This document shows, piece by piece, positions 18,960 through 27,615 of a DNA stretch of 64,000 nucleotides. The stretch is taken from the NCBI RefSeq assembly GCF_004022215.1, contig NZ_SAUZ01000018.1:62001-126000 (forward strand), given 5' to 3'. How positions within the stretch are numbered: position 1 is the first letter of the stretch; each line of letters begins with the position of its first letter. Source of the stretch: Paenirhodobacter populi. Its GTDB lineage: Bacteria > Pseudomonadota > Alphaproteobacteria > Rhodobacterales > Rhodobacteraceae. The notes under the pieces are model-generated. The model saw nothing but the letters and a program-made list of their open reading frames with translations, did no database searches and had not been told where the DNA came from. The translations under genes and the position numbers were made by a program.

Positions 18960-19388
18960 CTATTCCGCCGCCGCTTCCGCCGCCAGATGGCGGATGCGCC
19001 CGACCATCGCGCGCAGTCCGTTGGACCGCTGCTGCGACAGATGTTCATCCAGCCCCAGCCGCCCGAGTTCGGCGCCGGCATCGACCTTCAGCACATCCTC
19101 GACCGACAGCCCGGAATAGAGCGCATGCAGGATGGCGATCAGCCCGCGCACGATCAGCGCGTCGGATTCGCCCTCGAAGCTGAACACCGCCTGCGGACCG
19201 CTGCCCGCGATCCGCGGCAGAAGCCAGACCTGCGAGGCGCAGCCCTCGACCTTGGTCGCCGGGACCTTCAGCGCCTCGTCGAGCGGGGCCATCGCCTTGC
19301 CCAGTTCAATCACATGCCGGTAACGGTCTTCCCAATCGTCGAGGAAGTCGAAGGTGTCGGCGATATCTTCGAAGGCTTCGGTGGCCAT
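18960..19388 (-). CDS. sufE: Cysteine desulfuration protein SufE
   Basis: A 142-residue SufE-type sulfur acceptor. The conserved KVEGCASQVWL motif places the sulfur-accepting Cys at residue 50. It takes sulfur from the cysteine desulfurase SufS for iron-sulfur cluster assembly. It stands alone here, apart from any suf operon visible in this window. Confidence 0.92.
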   Translation of the reverse strand: MATEAFEDIADTFDFLDDWEDRYRHVIELGKAMAPLDEALKVPATKVEGCASQVWLLPRIAGSGPQAVFSFEGESDALIVRGLIAILHALYSGLSVEDVLKVDAGAELGRLGLDEHLSQQRSNGLRAMVGRIRHLAAEAAAE

Positions 19389-19528
19389 CTGCCTCTCCTG
19401 TCGCTGTCTGGCGGTTGTCGTCCTAGCGCCGCTGCACGCGCGGGTCCAGTGGCAGAGGCGCTTTTCAAAGGCCGCGCGATCGGCTACCCAAGGGCTGCGC
19501 GCCAGATCGCGCCAGACAGGAAGACGCC

Positions 19529-20026
19529 ATGACCCGTTCCGCCCGCACCCCGCTGCCGTTTCGCATGATCCTCGTGCCGATCGCGTTTTCGGTCGCGCTT
19601 GCCGGCTGCGGCTGGATGAATCCGATGAACTGGTTCGGCCCGTCGGAGCGGGTGCAGACGCTGGAACCCAAGGGCGGCTACGCCGCCGCGCTGCAGGACG
19701 ACCGGCCCTTGGTGCCGCAGGTGACCGACCTGCGGATCGACCGGACGCTGACCGGGGCGATCGTCTCGGCCACCGGCCTGCCGCCGACGCAGGGCTGGTG
19801 GAACGCCGCGCTGGTGGCCGAGAATGGCGGGCTGCCGGTCGACGGGGTCATCACCTATCGCTTCGTCGCCGCGCCGCCGCCCACCGTATCGCCCGATGCG
19901 CATCGCGCCCTCAGCCCCGAATCGCGCGAACTGACCGCCGCGGCCAGCATCAATGCCACGCGGCTTGCGCAGACCCGCCGGGTGGTGGTGATCGGCGCCG
20001 AAAACAGCCGCGCCGTCACCCGCTGA
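19529..20026 (+). CDS. Putative lipoprotein, 165 residues
   Basis: The N-terminal signal peptide ends in the lipobox LAGC, with lipidated Cys27, so it is probably anchored in the envelope. The mature part has a short beta-rich region; no family recognised. AGGAAGACGCC precedes the ATG. It converges on rnd. Confidence 0.8.
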   Translation: MTRSARTPLPFRMILVPIAFSVALAGCGWMNPMNWFGPSERVQTLEPKGGYAAALQDDRPLVPQVTDLRIDRTLTGAIVSATGLPPTQGWWNAALVAENGGLPVDGVITYRFVAAPPPTVSPDAHRALSPESRELTAAASINATRLAQTRRVVVIGAENSRAVTR

Positions 20027-20041
20027 CCCCGCGCGGCACGA

Positions 20042-21199
20042 TCAGACCATCACCAGCCGGACCGAGGCCCCCGCCGCCGTCAGCGCCACCTCGCCCTTGG
20101 CCAGACGCAGCGCATCCTTGCCGAAGACGTCGAGCCGCCAGCCGGTCAGCGCCGGCACGTCGCGCTTGCCCGCCGCGATCCGGTCGAGGTCCGAGGAACT
20201 GGCGATCAGCTTCGCCGCCACGCCGGTTTCCTCGGATTTCGCCTTGAGCAGCACCCGCAGCAGATCGGCCAGCGCGGTGTTGACCTGCAACTGCGCGCTT
20301 TCCTCGGACACATGCGGCACATCCTCGGGTCTGCAGTCGAGCCCCGCCCGCACGGCGGTGATGATCCCTTCGGCGATGTCGCCCCGGCGCGCCTCGCGCA
20401 GCAGCAGGCGCGACTTGTTCAGCTCATCCAGCGTCGCGGGCTTGGTCGAGGCCAGTTCCAGCAGCGCGTCATCCTTGAAGATGCGCGAGCGCGGGATGTT
20501 CTTGTTCTGCGCATAACCCTCGCGGAACCGCGCCAGTTCGCGCACGATCGCCAGAAACCGGCCCGAGGTGGTGCGCGTCTTGACCCGCTCCCACGCATCT
20601 TCCGGCCGGGTGATGTAGGTTTCCGGGTTGAGCAGGATGCCGAGTTCCTCCTGCACCCATTCCGCGCGGCCGGACTTTTCCAGCTCGCGCGACAGGAATT
20701 CGTAGATCACCCGCAGATGGGTGACATCGGCGATGGCATAGGTCTTCTGCGCCTCGGTCAGCGGACGGCGCGACCAGTCGGTGAAGCGCGAGGTCTTGTC
20801 CAGCGCCTGCCGCGCGATCTTGCGCACCAGCGTTTCATAGCCCACCTGTTCGCCAAAGCCGCAGACCATCGCCGCGACCTGCGTGTCGAACAGGGGCTTG
20901 GGGAACAGGTTCGCCTCGGTGAAGAAAATCTCAAGATCCTGCCGCGCGGCGTGGAACACCTTCACCGTCGCCTCGTGCCGGAACAGATCGTAGAGCGGTT
21001 CGAGCGACAGCCCCTCGGCCAGCGGATCGACCAGCACCGCCTCGCCGTCCTTCGCGGGCGGGATCGCAAGCTGCACGAGGCAGAGCTTGGACCAATAGGT
21101 CCTCTCGCGCAGGAACTCGGTATCGACGGTGACGTAGGGCTGGGTCTTCGCCCGGGCGCAGAATTCGGCCAAGGCTTCGGTGGTGGTAATGGTCTGCAT
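20042..21199 (-). CDS. rnd: Ribonuclease D
   Basis: A 385-residue 3'-5' exoribonuclease of the DEDD family. VTVDTEFLRE carries the first Asp/Glu pair and FHAARQDLEIF the second Asp; a C-terminal HRDC region follows. It trims tRNA and other small RNA 3' ends. The ATG at 21199 (MQTITTTEALAEF) was chosen over one ten codons upstream because it fits the family N-terminus. Confidence 0.93.
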   Translation of the reverse strand: MQTITTTEALAEFCARAKTQPYVTVDTEFLRERTYWSKLCLVQLAIPPAKDGEAVLVDPLAEGLSLEPLYDLFRHEATVKVFHAARQDLEIFFTEANLFPKPLFDTQVAAMVCGFGEQVGYETLVRKIARQALDKTSRFTDWSRRPLTEAQKTYAIADVTHLRVIYEFLSRELEKSGRAEWVQEELGILLNPETYITRPEDAWERVKTRTTSGRFLAIVRELARFREGYAQNKNIPRSRIFKDDALLELASTKPATLDELNKSRLLLREARRGDIAEGIITAVRAGLDCRPEDVPHVSEESAQLQVNTALADLLRVLLKAKSEETGVAAKLIASSSDLDRIAAGKRDVPALTGWRLDVFGKDALRLAKGEVALTAAGASVRLVMV

Positions 21200-21317
21200 C
21201 GCAATTCCTTGCCGCGGGCTGTCCCGCAATCACATTTTCTTTAGGCAGTCGCGTGCCGAAAGAAAAGCGGATGCAGGGCGGCGTGGGGCCGGAAATTCCC
21301 GGGTGATGCCGAAATCA

Positions 21318-21905
21318 TCACAAAAGAACGGGGGTGCGGTCGCCTGCCGCGTAGCGGCGCAGCACCGCGGGGTAAAGCCGATGTTCCACGTTCAGCACCC
21401 GCGCGGCCAGACTGTCGGCGTCGTCGCCCGGTTCGATGGACACCCGCCCCTGTCCGAGGATCGGCCCGGCGTCGAGTTCGGCCGTGACCTCATGCACGGT
21501 GCAGCCGGCCTCGGCATCGCCCGCCGCGATCGCCCGCGCATGGGTGTGCAGGCCCGGATATTTCGGCAGGAGCGAAGGATGGATGTTCAGCATCCGCCCA
21601 TCGAACCGGCGGACGAAATCGGGCGTCAGCACCCGCATGAAGCCGGCAAGGCAGAGGATATCCGGCTCGGCGGCCAGAAGCGGTTCCAGCAGCGCGGCCT
21701 CAAAGGCGGCGCGATCCTTGCCGAAGGCGCGATGATCGACGGCCGCCGCCGCGACGCCAAGCGCCCGCGCCTTCGCGAGCCCGCCCGCCGCCGGATCGTT
21801 CGAGGCGACCAGCACCGGCGCGGCATAGCCTTCGGCCTGCATCGTCTCGACCAGACGGACCATGTTCGACCCGCCGCCCGAGATCAGGATCGCGACCCGT
21901 TTCAA
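21318..21905 (-). CDS. purN: Phosphoribosylglycinamide formyltransferase PurN (TTG start)
   Basis: A 195-residue GAR transformylase. ISGGGSNM lies at the N-terminus, and [18 protein letters not shown] carries the catalytic Asn-His pair. It makes FGAR in purine synthesis. The start is most likely the TTG at 21905, which overlaps the stop of purM (TTGA). The first in-frame ATG lies after the essential glycine loop, and no ATG or GTG fits. Confidence 0.94.
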   Translation of the reverse strand: MKRVAILISGGGSNMVRLVETMQAEGYAAPVLVASNDPAAGGLAKARALGVAAAAVDHRAFGKDRAAFEAALLEPLLAAEPDILCLAGFMRVLTPDFVRRFDGRMLNIHPSLLPKYPGLHTHARAIAAGDAEAGCTVHEVTAELDAGPILGQGRVSIEPGDDADSLAARVLNVEHRLYPAVLRRYAAGDRTPVLL

Positions 21906-22969
21906 AGAAGGCTGCCCCGGTAGCTGACCCCCTGCCCCGCGGTCACGGTGCCGATCTGGGTAACCGTCTCGCCCGCCTCGCGCAGCAGCGCCGCAAGCGC
22001 GTCCGCCCGATCCGGCGCGACGACAAGGATCATCCCGATCCCGCAGTTGAAGGTCTTCAGCAGTTCCGGCTCGGCCATCTTCGCCGTCGTGGCGAGCCAG
22101 CCGAACACCCCCGGCAGCGTCCACGCATCGAGGTCGATCGTCGCGCCAAGCCCTTCGGGCAGGACGCGAGGCAGGTTCTCGGTCAGGCCGCCGCCGGTGA
22201 TATGGGCCAGCGCATGGACGCCACCCGCCCGCACCGCCGCCAGCGCCTGTTTCACATAAAGCCGCGTCGGCGCCAGCAGCGCCGCGCCGAGCGTGCCCTC
22301 CGAGAACGGCGAGGCCGCATCCCAGCCGAGGCCCGAGACCTCCACCACCTTGCGCACGAAGCTGTAGCCGTTGGAATGCACGCCGTTCGAGCCGAGGCCC
22401 AGCAGCACGTCGCCTTCGCTCACCCCTGCGGGCAGGTCCGCGCCGCGCTCCATCGCGCCCACGGCAAAGCCCGCAAGGTCGAAATCGTCCTTCGCATACA
22501 TGCCCGGCATCTCGGCCGTCTCGCCGCCGATCAGCGCGCAGCCCGATTGCGCGCAGCCCTCGGCGATGCCGTTGATGATCCGCGTGGCCTGATCGACATC
22601 GAGCTTGCCGGTGGCGAAATAGTCGAGGAAGAACAGCGGCTCCGCCCCCTGACACACGAGGTCGTTGACGCACATGGCCACGAGGTCGATGCCGATCGTA
22701 TCGACATTGCCGGTGTCGATGGCGATGCGCAGCTTGGTGCCCACCCCATCGGTCGCGGCGACAAGGATCGGGTCGGTGTAGCCCGCGGCCTTCAGGTCGA
22801 ACAGCGCGCCGAACCCGCCAAGCCCCGACACCGTGCCCGAACGCCCGGTGCGCTTCGCCGCCGGCTTGATGCGTTCGACCAGCGCATTGCCCGCGTCGAT
22901 ATCCACGCCCGCGTCGGCATAGGTCAGTCCGTTCCCGCCACTTTCGCCCTTGCCCTGCCCGGTGGTCAT
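21902..22969 (-). CDS. purM: Phosphoribosylformylglycinamidine cyclo-ligase PurM
   Basis: A 355-residue AIR synthetase. Motifs [20 protein letters not shown] and [15 protein letters not shown] match the family. It uses ATP to close FGAM to AIR. It is first of a purM-purN pair joined by a 4-base overlap, the common bacterial arrangement. Confidence 0.96.
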   Translation of the reverse strand: MTTGQGKGESGGNGLTYADAGVDIDAGNALVERIKPAAKRTGRSGTVSGLGGFGALFDLKAAGYTDPILVAATDGVGTKLRIAIDTGNVDTIGIDLVAMCVNDLVCQGAEPLFFLDYFATGKLDVDQATRIINGIAEGCAQSGCALIGGETAEMPGMYAKDDFDLAGFAVGAMERGADLPAGVSEGDVLLGLGSNGVHSNGYSFVRKVVEVSGLGWDAASPFSEGTLGAALLAPTRLYVKQALAAVRAGGVHALAHITGGGLTENLPRVLPEGLGATIDLDAWTLPGVFGWLATTAKMAEPELLKTFNCGIGMILVVAPDRADALAALLREAGETVTQIGTVTAGQGVSYRGSLL

Positions 22970-23102
22970 CGCCCCATCTCCGCCGTTGGAATCCTTCGAC
23001 GGGCCTTAGCGCAAAGGCCGGACGGGAGCAACGGCAAGGGCCGCCGGCAGATGATTTCTTGACCCCGAACGGTTTCCTGCATAATCCAGAGAACGACGTT
23101 GA

Positions 23103-23178
23103 GGGCCTGTAGCTCAATGGTCAGAGCAGGGCGCTCATAACGCCTTGGTTGGGGGTTCAAGTCCCTCCGGGCCTACCA
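23103..23178 (+). tRNA. tRNA with CAT anticodon, probably tRNA-Ile2
   Basis: A complete 76-base tRNA with encoded CCA. The acceptor is GGGCCTG against CGGGCCT, and the anticodon loop CTCATAA has a GGGCG/CGCCT stem. The T-loop TTCAAGT and the AGAGCAGG/CTTGGT surroundings resemble E. coli ileX rather than elongator Met, so it is probably the CAT tRNA whose C is changed to lysidine to read AUA. Its 3' end is the phage attachment site, and integration leaves the tRNA intact. Confidence 0.9.
23163..23178. other. attL core (tRNA 3' end)
   Basis: The 16 bases CCCTCCGGGCCTACCA are the last 16 bases of the tRNA and are repeated exactly at 63044-63059. The next base outward differs on each side, so the shared core is 16 bp. 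Confidence 0.9.
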
Positions 23179-23221
23179 GTCACCATATATTTTCCTTATA
23201 AACCATCATATTACGGGAAAT

Positions 23222-23252
23222 GTGTCCCATGTTAAATTGTGCCGTGGGACAC
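23222..23252. repeat. Candidate integrase arm sites, left end
   Basis: ATGGGACAC (minus strand, 23222-23230) and GTGGGACAC (plus strand, 23244-23252) lie 44-74 bases inside attL. The same two 9-mers occur near attR (62939-62947 and 62994-63002). Short motifs repeated at both prophage ends are typical of arm-type sites bound by a tyrosine recombinase. Confidence 0.5.
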
Positions 23253-23261
23253 TTGCCTTGA

Positions 23262-23378
23262 GAACGGACGATTCTGCTCGTCGTCTGGTCCCGATGGCTC
23301 ACCGGACCATGGGCGGAGGCGCGGGATCTGCAACTCCCTTTGCCGGATGATGATCTGGCATTGATCGAGGACGCCTGA
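23262..23378 (+). pseudogene. Possible C-terminal remnant of an SOS-response-associated peptidase (SRAP)
   Basis: A 38-codon open stretch without a start codon, preceded in frame by TGA, reads like a real protein end (…WSRWLTGPWAEARDL then QLPLPDDDLALIEDA). The W-L-x-G-x-x-x-E-A plus LPLPDD pattern recalls the C-terminus of SRAP/YedK proteins, which are common in phages of this group. The match is from memory and short; it could be chance. The rest of 23180-23578 holds att-associated repeats and a terminator but no convincing complete gene. Confidence 0.3.
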
Positions 23379-23383
23379 ACCCC

Positions 23384-23421
23384 AAAAAACACCCCCGGCC
23401 ACCACAAGGCGACCGGGGGCT
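23384..23421 (-). terminator. Rho-independent terminator at the end of the leftward phage transcript
   Basis: On the minus strand a CCCCCGG…CCGGGGG stem is followed by TGTTTTTT. It lies beyond the last leftward phage gene and would stop late transcription before attL and the host tRNA. Confidence 0.75.
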
Positions 23422-23578
23422 TGATAAGACCTCAGGGACCGGCAAAGCCGCCGCCCGACTGCCTCCCGCCGAGCGGCTGCCCTACTCGTTAACCACAGCA
23501 CTCTTAACGATTCGACTGTAGCCTCGGGCACGATGCGTGTCCTTGATATCGGGCAAGTCCGACGGAAGGCACGTAACG

Positions 23579-23782
23579 TCAGGCTGCGGCTGTGAGCGGG
23601 CGCATCACCCATATGGGGTATGAAAGACGCGGAAAGTCGCTTTGCTGAAACGGGCCATCCGCGACTAAACTCCGACCGGCCGAGGCCAGCCGGGGCAGAA
23701 GACGCATCGGGTCGTAAAACAGCCGCCCGGCCCCCTCAGGCTGGGCGGCTTTCACTCGCACATACGCCTGTAAAACGCTCAT
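23579..23782 (-). CDS. Hypothetical phage protein, 67 residues
   Basis: Begins MSVLQAYVRVKAAQ. Its ATG overlaps the stop of the preceding regulator gene (ATGA), which supports translation by coupling. No family recognised and no membrane segment. It is the last gene of the leftward phage transcript. Confidence 0.45.
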   Translation of the reverse strand: MSVLQAYVRVKAAQPEGAGRLFYDPMRLLPRLASAGRSLVADGPFQQSDFPRLSYPIWVMRPLTAAA

Positions 23783-24345
23783 GACGGATGTGGGTTCCCA
23801 ATCGCCCGCCACCGGTCCCGCACGGCGCGCTCGCTGCGTTCTAGTTCGTCGGCGATCGCCCACCAAGCGGAGCCGCTGGCGCACATCTCGGCAAGGGTTG
23901 CGTCGTCTTCCGGCGTCCAGCGCTGACCGGTTCGGCCGAAGGTGGGGATCTCGCGCCGGATGTCGGCGGGGATCTGGACCGGCGGGGTCTTGACCGGCTT
24001 TGGGAACTCGCCCTCGATCCGGTAGCCCTCGCCCCAGACGGTGACGACCCTGATGGCAGGCGGTAGCTTGCGGCGCAGGTTGTGGACGTGCGTCTTCGCG
24101 GTATCCGGAAACATCGGATCGGATGCGATGCCACCTGCCACCAGCGTGATGGCGTCGAACGGGACAACGCCGGGGCTTTTCCGCGTCAGGTAGGCCGCGA
24201 TGCGCGCTTGGGTCGGCGAGAGTCCCAGTTCGCGATAGGCCGCGGCCATGCCGTTCTCCTCGCCCGTCAGGTCGCCGATCACCGCAAGCGCGGCGGGCAG
24301 GCGATCCTGCGGCGGCAGGGCCATGATGTCGGCGCGAATGGTCAT
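23779..24345 (-). CDS. Winged-helix plus Myb/SANT-like DNA-binding protein
   Basis: A 188-residue protein. Residues about 40-112 look like an OmpR/PhoB-type winged helix (LSPTQARIAAYL…THVHNLRRKL…VWGEGYRI). Residues about 142-183 (RWTPEDDATLAEM…AWWAIADELERS…VRDRWRAIG) look like a Myb/SANT three-helix domain. There is no receiver domain. A 19-codon ORF (24345-24404) ends on its start codon (TGATG) and may couple translation. It lies at the far end of the late region. Likely a transcription regulator; targets unknown. Confidence 0.7.
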   Translation of the reverse strand: MTIRADIMALPPQDRLPAALAVIGDLTGEENGMAAAYRELGLSPTQARIAAYLTRKSPGVVPFDAITLVAGGIASDPMFPDTAKTHVHNLRRKLPPAIRVVTVWGEGYRIEGEFPKPVKTPPVQIPADIRREIPTFGRTGQRWTPEDDATLAEMCASGSAWWAIADELERSERAVRDRWRAIGNPHPS

Positions 24346-24416
24346 CAATAGCCGCCTGCGCGCAGCGGGTAGCCTTTTTCCAAGGGGGTCATGTCGGTAT
24401 CCATTACGATGGTGGC

Positions 24417-24442
24417 CCCCGGCTGGCTTTGGCCAGCCGGGG
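24417..24442. terminator. Strong hairpin after the large FN3 protein gene
   Basis: A perfect 11-bp stem CCCCGGCTGGC/GCCAGCCGGGG with a 4-base loop lies a few bases after the stop of the 896-residue gene. No T-run follows on the leftward strand, so it may stabilise the transcript end or reduce read-through into the regulator gene. Confidence 0.5.
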
Positions 24443-24448
24443 AACGGG

Positions 24449-27139
24449 TCATGCCAGCGGGTTAATGACCAGCCGCACAATGTTGGAACTCCACACCTTG
24501 CGCCCCACCGCGTCGATGGTTTCCGCCCCCAGTGGCCCGTCTGGGTATTCAAAGCCCATCTGGAATAGCTGCCCCGAGATTTGCACCGCTGTCAGATCCT
24601 GCGAATTTGGCGTGGTCACCATACGCTCTGGTTTGGACCACCACTGCATGCGAAGGTTACTGGACGCGAACGTGTAACCACGGCCAACACCGCCCCCCAC
24701 CATCGTCAGAACGAGACTTCCGCTTTGGGCATCCGGCGCGGCGGGCACGGTCATGCTCGCATAGCTCGCTTCCGGGTCTGTGCCATCTTGGGCCTGCGAT
24801 GCAGAGACAAAGCTGACGGTCGCGTCTCCCTTGACCACTACCGTCACCAGTAGCCCTGAAAGAGTATTGGTGGCTATGGTCTTCCCGATATTGTCCTCGG
24901 TGGCCGTAACCTGCACCATCGTGAAGGACCGGCGGTCATTGCCCCCGCTCGGCGTTAGGCCGCTGCGAACGGCCATGTTGACCTGACTGCTACCCCAGAA
25001 GGTTTTCCTGGCAACCTCGGCTTCCGCTTGAGAAGCGGCGTTATAGAACGGTGCGGTAGAATTTGCTGCCGTTACAGCAACCAAGACAACCCGGTCGCCC
25101 ACCACAGTTTCAGGAGGAAACGCAAATGTGTAGGCGGCATTTACGGATTCATCCACCCGGAAGGCCCGCAGTTTATTCGCCCCAGTCCCGAGCCCGAGCA
25201 CATTGAGGGCATCGGTGACGGCGGAAGCGTTGTCGGTTCCCACGGTAACGCTCCCCGCCGGGACGCCTGTGATGGCGTCGGGCATACTGAGCGCCGAGGC
25301 TGCCAATCCATTGGATGTCCTGACCTCGACGCTACCCGGGGTGCTTACGCCCACCCTGATGGTCTGCGCCGCAGGGGTGGCAGCCGCGATAGCCGGGTAT
25401 GTCCACGTGTCGGTTAGGCCGGTATCCGTCCGCGCGGTGATGATGTCCCATACGAGGTCTACCAGCCACGCGCTGGTTTCCTCGCCGACCGAACCAGTGG
25501 TGCTGTTGGAATAGAAATCCGTGAACCGCATCCCAGTCGGCTTGCGTCGCCACACCGTGGCATAGTGCGCCAGAGTGATGAGATAAAGGCCGAGGTCTTT
25601 CATGTGCCCGTCATTGGGCGAACTACGCAAGAAAAATTGGCCCATCGACGTGATTTCGGCAGGGGCAGTTCCAGCCTCGATTGCGTCATAAATCGCCAGA
25701 TACATGGGGAGGACGGGAATCACCCAGAGCGGCTTTGTCCCCGGAACACGATTCGCGTTGTAGTGCGCGAGCCATTCTTCCTTCTTTCTGAGGTTTTTCC
25801 GTGCATTATCGACCCAGAATGCGCGGAAGGTGTCCTGCGCCCCCGACACGGACCCGATGCTGGCGATCTCCGTATTGGTGGGCATGGTCGAATAGTGGAT
25901 CATGTAAAAGTAGCGATCCGTAACGCCATTGCGAGTTGCGAGTTCATCCCACTGATACATCGCCTCGACCGTATCGAAGTCGTAGTATCCGCCGCTTTTG
26001 TCGCCGGTAATCAGCACTTTCCTGTCACCAACAGCAAGCGCGGTCTTGAGCGACGGTGCGCCACCGGGGCCAGCGGGGGCCGTTCCGGTGGTGTCGATGC
26101 CGTCATTATCCCAGATTTCCCGCAGCCCACTGGCCGAGCGGAACATATAGGTGAAATTGGTGCCGTCACCGCCTGCCAACGAAATGGCCCGGGGGATATT
26201 GAAATCGAGATTATTCGTCATGGAAGCGCCGAAATAGCACCACGGCTCATTAAGGTCACGTGACGTTGCCCCGGTATTCCCGACGAGGGCCTTTGCCTTG
26301 ACTTCTTCGGTTCCTTTCTTGGCGGTAATCGTAAGTCCGCCCGGCGCAAGGTTGGAGATGGTCCAGTTTCTGCCAGACCCTGTGACAGCCTGAGCAGCCC
26401 CGTTGACAGTCGCCGTCAGGCTATCCACGGCAGTGGCGGTTGTTACCGTTACATTGTCCCCACGGTTCAGCGAAGTCCGGGACATGGTGAGTGGGGTAAC
26501 TTCGGCGTCTTCCGCCCCACTCGTCGCACTTTTCGTCGCACTCGCCGCGCCCGGGCCCACCGCGTTCACCGCGCGCAGGGCGAAGGTGTAGCTGGTCCCC
26601 GCCGCGGGCATGGTCAGCGTCCGCGATCCGGTGCCGGCGCCGGTCAGCGCGGTCCACGTGCTGCCGCCGTCGACGGTGTACTGCAGCGCGGTGATCGTGC
26701 TGCCGCCGTCCGAGGGCAGAGCCGAGACGTTGAGCACGACCTGCGAAGCCGCGAGGCCGGTCGTGACGGACCAGTCGGAGGTGGAGAATTGGCCGGGCGC
26801 GGTGGGGGCAACCGGTTCCTCACGCACCTGCACCGTCCGGTTTGCCGTCAGCGGGTTGCCATCCGCATCCGCGCCGGTCGCGGTCACCACCAGCGGGCCA
26901 GCCTCGGCCGGGGCCGTGCCGGTGCGCGTGTTGCCAGAACCGGTCAGGGCGATGGGCGTGCCGCCGTCGGTCGCGGTGACCGTGGACAGGGTGCCGCCTG
27001 CGGGGACGGTCACCGTGATGGTGAACGCGCCGCCGACGTAGAGGGCCGAGGGGCTGACGGAGATGGAGATGCCGGCAATGAGGGTGCCGCCACCGGGGCG
27101 CCGACGGGGCCGGGGACGGCCGAAGGGCATGCGTGCCAT
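24449..27139 (-). CDS. Large phage protein with Ig/FN3 domains and SGNH-hydrolase-like region
   Basis: An 896-residue protein. After a basic, proline-rich start there is an Ig-like segment (about 25-105), an FN3 domain (about 112-207) and another Ig-like segment (about 215-285). A region at about 298-530 shows FGASMTN (Ser306) and NDGHMKDLG (Asp510, His512), resembling SGNH/GDSL hydrolase blocks I and V. A beta-rich C-terminus follows. It lies after the lysis genes, not in the tail block. It could be a surface or tail accessory protein acting on host surface glycan or ester groups. The enzyme assignment is tentative. Confidence 0.6.
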   Translation of the reverse strand: MARMPFGRPRPRRRPGGGTLIAGISISVSPSALYVGGAFTITVTVPAGGTLSTVTATDGGTPIALTGSGNTRTGTAPAEAGPLVVTATGADADGNPLTANRTVQVREEPVAPTAPGQFSTSDWSVTTGLAASQVVLNVSALPSDGGSTITALQYTVDGGSTWTALTGAGTGSRTLTMPAAGTSYTFALRAVNAVGPGAASATKSATSGAEDAEVTPLTMSRTSLNRGDNVTVTTATAVDSLTATVNGAAQAVTGSGRNWTISNLAPGGLTITAKKGTEEVKAKALVGNTGATSRDLNEPWCYFGASMTNNLDFNIPRAISLAGGDGTNFTYMFRSASGLREIWDNDGIDTTGTAPAGPGGAPSLKTALAVGDRKVLITGDKSGGYYDFDTVEAMYQWDELATRNGVTDRYFYMIHYSTMPTNTEIASIGSVSGAQDTFRAFWVDNARKNLRKKEEWLAHYNANRVPGTKPLWVIPVLPMYLAIYDAIEAGTAPAEITSMGQFFLRSSPNDGHMKDLGLYLITLAHYATVWRRKPTGMRFTDFYSNSTTGSVGEETSAWLVDLVWDIITARTDTGLTDTWTYPAIAAATPAAQTIRVGVSTPGSVEVRTSNGLAASALSMPDAITGVPAGSVTVGTDNASAVTDALNVLGLGTGANKLRAFRVDESVNAAYTFAFPPETVVGDRVVLVAVTAANSTAPFYNAASQAEAEVARKTFWGSSQVNMAVRSGLTPSGGNDRRSFTMVQVTATEDNIGKTIATNTLSGLLVTVVVKGDATVSFVSASQAQDGTDPEASYASMTVPAAPDAQSGSLVLTMVGGGVGRGYTFASSNLRMQWWSKPERMVTTPNSQDLTAVQISGQLFQMGFEYPDGPLGAETIDAVGRKVWSSNIVRLVINPLA

Positions 27140-27173
27140 TGGTATGTTCCTTGTTACTGGCAGATTGCGGAGG

Positions 27174-27392
27174 TTATTCCTGCTCCGCGACCGATCGGAC
27201 CGCGGCGAGCTTGGAGTTGGCGCAGAGCCGCCCGGCCTGTTCGGCAGCGGCGGCTCTTGCGAAGGTACGTTCGGATGTCGGGGTGCCGCCGGTCCAGCCG
27301 GGGCAATCGCTCAGATCGAGCAGCGCCAGCGCCGGCGGATCACGGCCACAGCTTGCGAGCAGCATCAGACAGATAATCGCTGAGCGGCACAT
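27174..27392 (-). CDS. Outer-membrane spanin lipoprotein (Rz1-like)
   Basis: A 72-residue protein with a signal peptide and lipobox LLASC (Cys15). It starts inside the upstream Rz-like gene in a different frame and runs past its end, the classic overlapping Rz/Rz1 arrangement. With the inner-membrane partner it would fuse the two membranes in the final step of lysis. Confidence 0.8.
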   Translation of the reverse strand: MCRSAIICLMLLASCGRDPPALALLDLSDCPGWTGGTPTSERTFARAAAAEQAGRLCANSKLAAVRSVAEQE

Positions 27393-27615
27393 CTCCGCCT
27401 CCTGCTGTTATGAGGTAGGTATCGACCTCGGCCGCCTCACGGCGCAGCCGGGCGAGGTCGGCATCCTGCTTGGCGCGGATCTGCGCGGCCTCGACATAGG
27501 CGGCGACTTTGGCCTCGGCCGCATCGAGGCGGCTTTCGGCCTGCGACAGGCGCCACGATTGCAAAAGTGCGAACGCGGTGGCGAGGGCACCGAAGAACAG
27601 AAGGGCGCGGATCAT
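27340..27615 (-). CDS. Inner-membrane spanin (Rz-like)
   Basis: A 91-residue protein with one N-terminal membrane span (about 3-20), then a long helical, coiled-coil-prone segment (ESRLDAAEAKVAAYVEAAQ). This layout matches i-spanins. Its start overlaps the stop of the endolysin gene (ATGA), and its end overlaps the Rz1-like gene by 53 bases in another frame. Confidence 0.78.
   Translation of the reverse strand: MIRALLFFGALATAFALLQSWRLSQAESRLDAAEAKVAAYVEAAQIRAKQDADLARLRREAAEVDTYLITAGGGDVPLSDYLSDAARKLWP

Noticed and set aside
23232-23612. 126-codon minus-strand frame
   Set aside because: It runs through a clear terminator and arm repeats and has no ribosome site or recognisable sequence.
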